Of a stretch of DNA of 15,605 nt, positions 6,811 through 15,605 are shown one piece after another. The DNA comes from Actinomortierella ambigua (taxonomy: Eukaryota > Mortierellomycota > Mortierellomycetes > Mortierellales > Mortierellaceae). The notes under the pieces were generated by a model. That model did no database searches, was not told where the DNA came from, and worked only from the letters and a program-made list of their open reading frames with translations. Within the stretch, counting starts at the first letter, position 1; each line of letters begins with the position of its first letter. The DNA lies in assembly GCA_016098155.1 (NCBI GenBank), contig JAAAJB010000724.1:1-15605 (forward strand). The letters run 5' to 3'. Position numbers and translations under genes: made by a program.

Positions 6811-9800
6811 ATGAATGCGAGGGGGTGGAGGATAAGCAGACGAGGCAGGGGCAAAGTGTCCCTGCTTCAGCGCCTTCTCGTGGTCGCTGTAGGATACCTG
6901 GCATGCTTGTTACTGCCCGCTAGCGCTTGGCCCTTTTTCGACTGTGCCCCACAAAGCACCCTCTTCGACTTGTCTGCGGTCAAAGCTCACATTGACCCTC
7001 CCACCCAAAAGGTCTTTCTTACAATCGAGGGCAACTTTACAGATCGGCTCTCGTACATGCCCGAGGCGACAAGCGGATGTAAGTCTTCCTTCTTCTTCTT
7101 CATTGAAAAACGGTTGTCAAGGGCAAAAAGAAGTACAGACATCGTAGTCTGTCGTTCTATTTTTATCGTTGTTAGCCACGAATTTTTTTAGGTGTTGTTA
7201 TTATTGTTGACAACTTTGTTGCTGTCTGCGCGCGTTTGTTCCCTCTCCACTCTTGATCCTTTTGTCATGGCTGAAGAGTCGACTCCCCTCGTCAGTCGTG
7301 AACGCCGCCTCGATCGGACCGCTCGATCGCCGAATCGCTCTTGTCATGGGAGGACAGTGACTGAATGCGAGGCGGGTGGGTGAGGTGTATGAGAGAGAGG
7401 GAGAGAGGGAGAGAGAGTGTGTGTATGTGATCTATATCCATATCTATATCTATATCTATATCTCAGCTCTAACTTCTCTCCCGTTTTGTATATTTGGTGA
7501 CACATAGGGCGCACATTGATCCTGGCCAAGGTCATGGGCACACAGCTTTACGAGAGCAACAACGCCACCTGTGACATGTTGACCAAAGGATGTCCTACGA
7601 CGTTCGGGCCAGCGACACTTAATGCGGTATGTAGTGTGCTGATAAGTGCGCGATTAGATTGCGAGAGCAGTTTTTTTTGGTGGCAACCATCCGTTGGCTC
7701 TGACGATGATTACCATGCCCTCCTTCCCCCTCCTGCAAATCACAGGAGTGCGTTCCTGCCCCTTTTTTCGTTTTTGTGCATTTAGGCCATTGATACTAAT
7801 TATTACCAAGGATATCTTTCCCTCCTTTTTATTTATTTCTACAAGAACTTCTCAGTAGAGCAATCGGCTCCGTTTGTCGAGCTCATGATCACCTTGGAGA
7901 TCAGGGACAGGAGCAACACAACCATTGCCTGCGCCGGCGTCCTCATTGAGCAAACTATGCCCAAAGCCAACACTGCCGTCAGCTACATACCACTCGGCCT
8001 TGCTGGCTATGCTGGCTTCATCTCACTTGTATCCATTATCATGCGAGCATCAGTTGGCAACGGCTTTCTTGGCGCCGCAGCGACATATGGCTTACCGACA
8101 GAAATGATGAGCGTGCACACGCCAGGCCTGTTCGATATCATTTCCTATACCCAGTTTATGCTCATGACCGGACAGCTCGCCATCAACTACCCTTCTTTCT
8201 ACCAGTCGTTTACTTCTCTATTTCACTGGTCTTTCCTCGAATTCAGCAAGTCCCTTGCGGGCGAGGGTCCAAGTAATGCTACAGACGTGTTGATCTATGA
8301 AGGCGCCGGTTCCGTCAATATAGACCCCAAGACAGTACTAAAGCCAGGATCAAAATCCATCACAAACAACAAAAGAAATCTCCCAGATTGGTTTCTCGAG
8401 CTCAACATCGACCATTATGATCCTCAGCCTTGGTTAGCCTCTCCTATTCCAACTGCACCTACATCTACGTCTACAACTACTCCAACACCCACTCCAACAA
8501 CAACAACGACAACAACTTTGGGCCCACAAATAGTGTAAGTGAGGGGAATCACGACGCTCAAGCAAAGCAGTCTTCGTTGGACGAGAAGAAGGCATGCACA
8601 CTGTTTAACTGTTCATTTGGGTTGTAATATCGATTTCATTATTAGGAGACGACAGGAAGCGCAGTCCTCAACCAGTCCAGTTGTGTCAGTGTCACCTGAA
8701 CCTTCGCCCCCTTCACCCGAACCATCTCCGCCTTCACCATCACCCATTATCTCTTCCAGCTCTAAGAGCACCAAGACAACATCCAGCAGCAAGAAGACAT
8801 CCAGCCAAACCAGTAGTAGCGTAACGCGAAATCCCCCTTCATCGACGAGTCTCTCTCCAGTTCCCCAGCCAACTTTAAGAGTTAAGGATCCCTTCGCCAA
8901 CAACGGACAATCCCAAGCATATAATGTTTCTCTGTTCGGCATGAGTTCGTACGCTGCCGCTTTCAAAGCCGATCCCAAGACGCTGTTTCTGTGCACATTT
9001 ATCAACACGTTATTGTCAGCTGCGGGCGCCCTTGTCGCCTCAGCTATCTTTCTTGTGCTGGCCTGGATGATGGCCCGCGCTCGGCACCAACGGGGAAAGA
9101 CGCTGCAGCATGCACTCAACTTTGTTGCAGGTTAGCACACGCATAGGCGCTGATCTCGGGGTTATGCATGCTCGTACGCCCTCCTATATGCATACTAACA
9201 CACGCACATACGCACGCACTCTCTCTCAATCTCTCTCATGTAGGCAACCTTATTCGTGTTTGGACTTTGATGTATACACCGCTCGCTCTATCAGCAATGT
9301 ATCAGCTTACTCTTTCCGGCGGAACACTCATGATTGCATTGGCCTCCGTGTCACTCCTTGTCATTACTGTTGGCGCAACCATTTTCTTCACTTGGAGGAT
9401 ATTGCGAGCGTCCTCGGAAATGCTGTTGTTCGAGGACCAGGCAACACTTCTCAAGTATGGCCCTCTCTATAACACGCTGGCGGACGAGGGTATTCTCTTC
9501 CTATTGGTTGGGCTTCTTGTGCGCTTCCTTTGGGGTTTGTCAGTATCCATGCTGTCATCCTACGGAGTGGCTCAGGTAGCAATCCTGATGGTGGTTGAGC
9601 TGGGCTACATGGTAGTCATTGGTGTCAAATGGCCGTTTGCCGAGTCGGTCGATAACAAGTTTCATCTGTTCCTCGGCATTGTCAGGGTCATCATAACGGG
9701 GTGCTCCGTCGCGTACCTGGAAGAACTTGGGGCCACACCAGAGATGCGTCAGCTCTTTGGCTATATTCAGATGGCACTTCATCTCTCCGTGTTCATTGTC

Positions 9801-12173
9801 ATGTTTGCAGTGATCCTATGGAACACGATCCAAATCTTCATTTTTTGGAGCTATCGACACGCAAACGCATGGAAAGGCCCACGCAAGTCGTATGTGTTTG
9901 AGGAGAATATGGATGCTGAGCCAGGGTGGGTCTTGGCTGGCCGGGCCATTCCTGTGCAGGACCGTACTATGGGTCCGGATGGCCTTCTAGTCAAACCAAG
10001 AAGGTACACTGCTGATCCTTACGCGATGCAGGAAATTCAGGAGCGCACCATGCGGCATTCTATGCCTGTCCGCGGCACACTGGGCGATGACTATCAGCAC
10101 CTCTCACCTGCAGAGTTTTATCGTCGATCACGACTGGCAGCCATTAGTCGTCAGACGCGGCAGGTGGCAGCAGTTGTTGAGGACGATCAACAGTCGTCTA
10201 CAATAGATCAACTTTCGGAAACTCATGTTCCGCTGGCTGGAGCAGCAGGTGCCATATCCGCACGCTCGGTGTCACCCCGTCGAGATTCACCTGGCGCGTC
10301 AATGACTTCGCTCGACGACACTCACGCGATCACCGTCGAAGGAGAGGCATCGGCACTTAACCCTCGACAGTCGGCTCGTCTGGATTCCTATGCTCGTCAA
10401 CAACGTATGTCTCACCAGCAAGTTGCAATCGAGCCACGTAGGGCTCAACGACGCATGTCAGAGCTGTTGCGGGATGGTGACTATCGATACAGACCACAGA
10501 GACAGGAATCAGGCACCACTGCGATGGAGCCTGAATCCAAACCAGGACGCATTGCGGCAGCACTAGGTGCTATTGGCGGAATGTTTGGATTTGGCCGAAG
10601 GAGGAACCAAGGAGCTGCGGGCCATGGACCAAAGCCAAAGGCTTTTGAGGTCATTCGGCCTCCTCGTCGGACATTTGCTGAAGAGGACGACGACAACGTA
10701 CGCGAGCTCAGCTCTTTTGGAATCAGCCGCTTCTTCCAAGAGTCAGATCGTGGCTATGAACGCAGTCGCAATCTCTTTGTCGCCAACCCCGAGGCTATGT
10801 TGTCGCAAAGTGGAAGCATTCGCTCATCTTTGTCAGGAGTGCCTCCACGGCTTCACAGGAGGAGATCCGAGGCGGCAACGTCGACAGCGACGCTCCCCAG
10901 TAGCGCTGTCAACAACGACAATGCTAGCGTAAACCGGTCATCTCTTGCTCTCACACGGATAGCAGCTGGATCAGAGCATGGCGCAGACGCTGCATCTTCG
11001 GACCAGGGAACATCTGCTAGTCGTCGTGTGTCAGCGCTGGGCAACCAGGTCTTTGCCAGAAATTCAGTGGAGAGCAACATCGCCGAGGCACTAAAGAGCG
11101 ATGTTCCCTTGCGATTGGAAGGTGGTGGGGTCCTGAAGGTTTCCAAGGGACCAGAAAAGTCCGTACAGTACTGGCATAAGGAATCTGGGCAGTACGTAGA
11201 GTCCGTTGCAGAGCCCCAGCGCCCGCCAACGCTGATCCTTCCGTCATCAAGGAGTCCTGTGAGAGGGTCATTGCAGATTGAGACTTCATCTGTTCGGCAG
11301 CCATCGATTGCAAGTCGTTCACCCAGTAGGCCCGAGAGTCCATCAGGTAGCCACCATAGTGGTCTTGCCGTGAGCGCGGAGCGGATGCACGAGATTCTGG
11401 AGCGGATGTTCTCGTCTGACCATGACGACCATGAAGACTCTGACTCGATCAGTGAGGACGCATGTTCGACATTCTCCGAGAAGGTATCGGCCACGATTCT
11501 CAGTTTGCAGCAAAAACAGGATGCTAATGGCAGCAGCACTCACTTGGATATACCCCCAATACCACCTGTTCCCGGCCGGCGACCGGACATTTTGGAACCA
11601 GTCCTTGAAACCGGCGATGCCTTGGAGGAGGAGGAGGAGGAAGATGGCACGGTAAGAAGCAAGAGGCGAGCAGATAACGGTGGAGGAGGCGGGCGAGTTG
11701 CCTTGTCGCGTTCGCTCTCTGGACCTATCATGTCGACACGCGGCCGTGGGCTGACTAACCAAAGATCCAGCGACCGGCCACTTGCCCATGCCCCGTTGCA
11801 TAATCCGTACGAGCGATCTCCATCCCCATCAGTGGCGCTCTTCTCAGCTGGGTCACCGATCCTTCCCTCGCGCACGACCTCCCCATCACCGTTAGCGAGT
11901 CGGTCGCTGACTCAGCTGGATCGGTCGCTCTTGCCGCCGAGTAGGACTCCCTCTGTGTCGTCAACCATACGATCAGCCTACCTTGCCTCGCACCCTCGGT
12001 CTCTGCAGGATGGAGCAATAGTCGAAGACCACTATGAGTCATCGTACCTGAACCGCAATCCGTCTGTTGGCACAACCATGACGGCTCGGACAGATGCCTC
12101 ATACAGGACAGCACAGTCAAATCCCTCAGAGGAAGACCTTGCTCATGAAACGAGAGCAGAGAACGTCCAATAA
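6811..12173 (+). CDS. ML-domain/TRP-like (FLC/Pkd2-type) membrane protein, five exons, 1496 aa
   Basis: This is a fungal polytopic membrane protein of the TRP-like/flavin-carrier family, whose members act as calcium channels or FAD/haem carriers at the ER or cell surface. Exons are 6811-7078, 7508-7626, 7846-8534, 8646-9130 and 9244-12173 (4491 nt, exactly 1497 codons). Residues ~17-40 are a signal peptide. A lumenal ML-like domain follows (about 41-172) with Cys residues and several N-glycosylation sequons (NFT, NAT, NFS, NTT). TM1 is at about 173-195, then the family motif GQLAINYPSFYQSFTSLFHW (238-257). A Thr/Ser/Pro-rich linker spans about 335-435. Further TM helices lie at about 472-499, 525-541, 549-572, 602-620, 626-648, 661-680 and 693-720. 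KYGPLY at 591-596 is typical of the family. The 770-residue C-tail is Ser/Arg-rich, disordered and presumably cytosolic, with an acidic EEEEEED run near 1315. The acceptor of exon 3 was set at 7845 because TACTAAT and a pyrimidine tract precede it; 7785 is an alternative giving 20 more residues. AATAAA overlaps the stop. Confidence 0.88.
7390..7464 (+). repeat. GA/TG microsatellite and TCTATA hexamers in intron 1 of the TRP-like gene
   Basis: A GA tract (7390-7417) is followed by TG units and then five TCTATA-type hexamers (7431-7460, one with a C change), all inside the 429-nt first intron. The hexamer array ends about 45 bp before the splice acceptor at 7507. The intron is by far the longest in the gene, and the repeats account for part of that. 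Confidence 0.9.
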
Positions 12174-12256
12174 AAAAAATTGGCTTTCCGATTTCTTTTT
12201 TGTTTCCTCGTTGGGTAACAACACTTCATTTCGCTCCTCAATGCCATTACCTTGAC
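12174..12256 (+). promoter_or_regulatory. Short spacer between TRP-like and REEP-like genes
   Basis: Only 83 bp separate the TRP-like stop codon from the proposed REEP-like start, so the downstream promoter and the upstream 3'-end signals must overlap. AATAAA at 12169-12174 spans the TRP-like stop codon, and a second AATAAA lies at 12335-12340 inside the proposed first REEP intron. If the second is used, the two transcripts overlap in tandem. Confidence 0.45.
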
Positions 12257-15079
12257 ATGCTCTATCATATACTACGGCTAGCTTGGTAAGTATTGTTGTC
12301 CATACAGAGCGATGCCCCCCCCCCTTGTAAGCGTAATAAATGAGTGGAGAGGAGGTAGGCGTTTGGGCGTCTCATTCGATTGGGTCTTTTAACTTGGATG
12401 CTGCTCTCCCTCCTCGCGCTGAATGCATAGCATCTCGTTCTCGACATTTAAAACATGGACAGCCGTGACAGAATCAGCTGACAGGAGCAAAGCAAAGAAG
12501 CACATCTTCTTGTGGTTCCTAGCTCTTCTCGGCATTGCCATCGAGCCCATTGCCGATTCATTGTTTTCTAAAAGGTAGGCGACTTTCTCGCTTGGAGAGT
12601 ATTGTTTGAGCCTCAGGAAACAATAAGCAAACAAAGTTATTTACTTGTGAATTGAATATGTAGGTTGCCATATTACGATGTGCTAAAGACGATACCGCCA
12701 GCATGGCTGCTGATAGCACAGTACTACCTATCGAAGCCAGTTATGGAGGAGCCGCGCTCAGCAGCCTCTACTCCCATCAATCTACAACAGCAAGGAACCC
12801 ATTCCAGCAATGCAACATCGTCGGCGAGGCGGTCGCTACCGAATCCAAAAATGCGTCGTACTCCCTTTCGCTCCTCGAGGACATTACCGACAGAGTCGCT
12901 GGTAGGAGGTGAAGCACCTCCACTGGATTTTAGCCGCTTTAGACGGCAGTTGGAGGAGAGTCGTCGGCGTGGGTCGGTATCATCCGTTGAGCCACCGTCG
13001 TCATCATTTCATCTTTCGGAGGATTCTAGCAGGAATATAGACCAGCGTCGCCATCATCAGAGTATACCTGGCAACGACCGAGCGTCAAATCTGGACCGAT
13101 ACTTGCCATCACCAACCAAAGCGCGTCGAGGCAATGACATGGACCCGGTGCAAGAGACCTTGGCAGAACGGATGGCGCGTCCAGTGGCCGCTTCAAGGTC
13201 GCAAACCCATCAAGCAATACGACGCCGTGTCTCTAATCCGACGTTCGAACCAGCTATTGAGCCTTCCACCTCTACACGTCGTGCTTCTACACGTCACGCT
13301 TCAACCATGCCAAACCCGTTCCACGTTGTAGATGGGTCTGGTCCCACATCTACTTTAATCGGGTCGACTACATTGTTCCCTGCTAATTCTCCAAATCAAC
13401 GCAAGCGCATGTATTCCTCAATAGTCGAACACCCTTCTTCCTCCTCTTCGCATGGACGAAGTCGTGTCGACGATCGGCAACGTAGTGTGCGACGACCTCA
13501 GCAAGACTTGCGCCGGCACCCCAGTCGAGAGTATACCCTGACACGAGACAACGATGCCACTGGGGCAGACAACACAGTCCATCGCCGTAAGCAGACACGC
13601 ACACATGGAACGAGTGGCGAAGCTGTGGGTCGCCTTGGTGAATCACAATCCAGCACCACTCGACGCTGGCTTGACAAGCGAGAAACGACCAAACCAGATT
13701 TGCCTACTCTACCACAGAGGGACACATTGCAGCCCGTCGTTCAGGCATTTCCAAGACCAAAACCACCAGGAAAGAACCGCAGTGGATTGGCAACTCCTTT
13801 TCCTCCGCGCAACACACCTTCAGCGTCGACAATGGGAACACATGGCGTGGCGAACAGCCGATACAACCGGAAGGATGGTCACGATGCCTCAGAGGCTTCG
13901 AACAATGTTGGTCCTCAAAAGCGCAAAGCTCTTCGACAGCTTCAATACATGGAGGCAAAGCGCGTGGCCATGTCTCCGCATCATGATCGGGACGACGAGG
14001 GGGAAGACGACAGCAGTGGCGATGTGGATGATGGTTACCAGGAAGAAAAGGACCAACAACCTCTGCTCTTGACGCCCAAGGATATTCAGCGCACCTACGA
14101 TGCTTTGAACGGTATTGAAGATCGAGTGGCACGCAAGCCAGCAACACAGGTCGCAGGCAGCAGTAGTCAAGAATCTGAGGTGACAGCAGTTGACTGGAGT
14201 CGGTTTTTGAGCGCGCGGCCAGCACCTCATCGGCGTCAGCAAAGTCGCGAAGGACTCCGACGCGAATCTAGCTGGACAAGCACGACGCCAACTCTCACCA
14301 AACAGCTATCTACGGATGCATTTCACCACCAGCACTCTGTTGTCAAAACAAATTTGTCGCCTCTGATTCAACTGAGGCAGTCGCAGCTGAAGCAAAATCA
14401 GCAAGAAGATTTGTTTGGAAGCAAGCGACGCGACTATGCAGCAGCAGAGGCAGACCAGGAGATTGATGGTAACGGCCGCTTTTTGTTCGAGCGGACGTTG
14501 GAAGACTGGGAGCGAGAGGATCAAGAAGTCGCAGCAGCAGCAGCGGCCGAAGAGGCAGCACTTGCGGCTGAAGAGCGGATATTCAAGGACCAAGGAAGGC
14601 AGGCAGTGTTGGCAGAGCCAACAAAATCAACAACACCAACCACAACACTATCGACAGGGGCCATCGAGCCAACCAAGGAGGCGTTTTCAACATCCCTCCA
14701 CCTCAAGCACTTCAAGATCCCGCCTACACCCTCTGATAGCCTTTTGCGAACAATCAGTTACAACGGCGACCCATCCAAGCGGCCCGTCCCCGATTTCGGC
14801 GCGCCAAGCATTGGACGAGGAGCTGCAAAAGTTGACGTGGACTATCGTCAAGAGCAACCGCTAAAGCGGCCAGCGGCGCGAGCCAACTTGCGGCAACAGC
14901 AGCATCGCTCTCGGCAGCAGTCGACTCCTACTCGACGAACGACGGCGACAAAATCAGGCCATGCAGGACTCTATACCCCAAGCAAAACTGCAAAGTACTA
15001 CATGGTGGAAGGAGGGTCCACACCCGAAAAGATCGTTTCGTCGCCAACGATGAGCCGGTATCTCCAACTCCACGACTAG
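12257..15079 (+). CDS. REEP/Yop1-like (TB2/DP1/HVA22) protein with long disordered tail, ~862 aa
   Basis: REEP/Yop1 proteins are hairpin membrane proteins that shape tubular ER. Proposed exons are 12257-12285, 12431-12574 and 12664-15079 (2589 nt, 863 codons including stop). The last two are well supported. Exon 2 gives FKTWTAVTESADR then a hydrophobic IFLWFLALLGIAIEPIADSL segment. It splices through AGG (Arg) into LPYYDVLKTIPPAWL and QYYLSKPVM, following the family order of YxSxKA, a W-rich helix, E-x-x-D, PFYY-x-x-K and Y-x-x-x-P. The first exon (MLYHILRLA, then GTAAGT) is plausible but the weakest part; the usual G-x-LYPAY piece is not seen. The membrane region (about 1-88) lacks the common P-x-T-x-G-A segment. 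The remaining ~770 residues are Ser/Arg/Pro-rich and disordered, with an acidic patch (~498-525), an Ala/Glu-rich helix (~665-710) and SP/TP sites, including several near the C-terminus. Exon 3 has no ATG near its start, which supports upstream exons. Confidence 0.75.
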
Positions 15080-15104
15080 TATAGTATAGAATAACAATTA
15101 GAAG

Positions 15105-15118
15105 CTGGTTTAAACCAG
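15105..15118 (+). promoter_or_regulatory. Palindromic 3' element downstream of the REEP-like gene
   Basis: CTGGTTTAAACCAG is a perfect 14-bp palindrome starting 25 nt after the REEP-like stop codon, in AT-rich sequence. The chromate transporter has a near-identical element at the same distance and in the same sense orientation (2954-2967, minus strand). It may be a 3'-UTR protein-binding or 3'-processing site; the function is unknown. Confidence 0.45.
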
Positions 15119-15512
15119 TTAAATTTTACTAAGAAAAACAGTCTACGAAGAGTAGGTTTTAGGTGGGACGGTAGGCAAGGAATGGAGTCCGTTGCAAACG
15201 GTAAAGGAGGGCGCCCGTTGATTATATTTTGACGAGCGGTGGAATGGCGTCCAGCATCGACGACAAGAAAGGGACCTTTAGTCGATCATGGCCACGTATT
15301 TGTGTCTACAATGCCCATAAGCGTTCCATGGATGGGTGGTGAAGTAGGAGCTTTCGTCGGCCGCCGCCATGTCTGGTGGGCAATACATTGAGGTATAATT
15401 CTCATAAATGCTCATAAAAGTGTAACCCATATTGCAGGGCTATTTGAGAGAGAGAGAGAGAGAGTCAACAGGAGTGCTATCCCCAGAACCGGTGGATAAG
15501 TCTGCAATGAGT
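15119..15512. other. Intergenic region without a confident gene
   Basis: No gene is supported. It contains a short inverted repeat around CCGTTGCAAACGG, two CTCATAAA copies near 15402 and 15412, and a (GA) microsatellite at 15446-15466. An ATG at 15369 in GCCGCCGCC context opens an 8-codon frame ending at a GTATAA donor-like site; see rejected items. Confidence 0.5.
15446..15466 (+). repeat. GA microsatellite
   Basis: Ten uninterrupted GA units lie about 55 bp inside the right repeat arm. Confidence 0.97.
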
Positions 15513-15520
15513 TTCACCTG

Positions 15521-15605
15521 CCTTTTTTTTGACTTGGTCTTGTGGGCCTCGCTTGTTGCGAGTCGGGAACCTATTCCACCTCTTTTTCATTTTTTTAGGG
15601 TGGAC
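15521..15605 (-). repeat. Right arm of the window-bounding inverted repeat
   Basis: The reverse complement of this arm matches 27-110 with two substitutions and one A-run length difference, including the CTCGC-AACAA-GCGAG hairpin (15548-15562). The window ends exactly at the outer edge of the detectable homology, so the repeat may extend beyond it. The high identity of both arms (including non-coding A-runs) suggests a recent common origin or gene conversion. Confidence 0.9.

Noticed and set aside
8539..9135. A separate 198-codon gene starting near 8539
   Set aside because: The frame is exon 4 of the TRP-like gene read into its upstream intron; the splice from 8534 to 8646 joins it in phase.
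9168..9243. Start of the long frame at 9168 as a separate gene
   Set aside because: The first ~26 codons are intron sequence (His/Thr simple sequence); an acceptor at 9243 joins the conserved membrane core to exon 4.
10853..11539. 228-codon minus-strand open frame
   Set aside because: It is antisense to the uninterrupted, in-frame C-terminal exon of the TRP-like gene.
12665..12667. TTG at 12665 as start codon of the REEP-like gene
   Set aside because: A consensus-like acceptor TAG immediately precedes it, and an upstream exon completes the TB2/DP1 domain in frame.
13554..14225. 170-codon frames on both strands in the REEP-like tail
   Set aside because: These are alternative-frame shadows of the 804-codon exon in low-complexity coding DNA.
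15369..15507. Possible small gene from ATG 15369 (MSGGQYIE, intron 15393-15437, then a GA-encoded tail)
   Set aside because: Only ~32 codons, half of them from a microsatellite, and no recognisable family. The good ATG context alone is not enough.
111..15520. CRISPR arrays, operons or bacterial regulatory features
   Set aside because: The genes have spliceosomal introns and fungal families; no regularly spaced repeat-spacer structure is present.
27..15605. Calling the whole window a DNA transposon
   Set aside because: There is no transposase, integrase or helicase gene, and the cargo would be essential host genes; the target-site flanks are not visible.

Overview
The window is nuclear DNA of a fungus. 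It holds four intron-containing protein genes with GT-AG introns of about 90-430 nt and one tRNA gene. The fungal assignment rests on a DASH/DAM kinetochore subunit (Dad1, a fungal complex) and an ML-domain/TRP-like (FLC/Pkd2-type) membrane protein. Long homopolymer tracts and many CT/GA microsatellites would fit an early-diverging filamentous fungus such as Mucoromycota or Mortierellomycota, but that rank is a guess.

Layout. Positions 27-110 and 15521-15605 are the two arms of an ~85-bp inverted repeat that almost bounds the window. The left 1.3 kb holds no confident gene, only nested short inverted repeats. A tRNA-Leu(AAG) lies on the minus strand at 1370-1452. About 1.5 kb (1453-2992) follows with coding-like fragments but no defensible gene. 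A three-exon CHR-family chromate transporter (516 aa, minus strand, 4774-2993) and a two-exon DAD1 (99 aa, plus strand, 5033-5455) are divergent across a 258-bp shared promoter. From 5456 to 6810 lies a repeat-rich intergenic region with strong pyrimidine tracts leading into the next gene. A five-exon TRP-like protein (1496 aa, 6811-12173) is followed after only 83 bp by a REEP/Yop1 (TB2/DP1/HVA22)-like protein with a huge disordered tail (862 aa in my three-exon model, 12257-15079). The last 526 bp carry a palindrome, a GA tract and the right repeat arm.

How the genes relate. The exon models were built by hand from splice sites and reading-frame phase; all sum to whole codons. The genes look like ordinary host genes (kinetochore, ion transport, membrane shaping, translation) and not the cargo of a mobile element, and no transposase was seen. 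The end repeats are therefore more likely two copies of a dispersed repeat at which an assembly broke than the ends of a transposon, though this is not proven. The most unusual small signal is a 14-nt palindrome placed exactly 25 nt after the stop codon of two unrelated genes (the CHR transporter and the REEP-like gene), in the same orientation relative to each.
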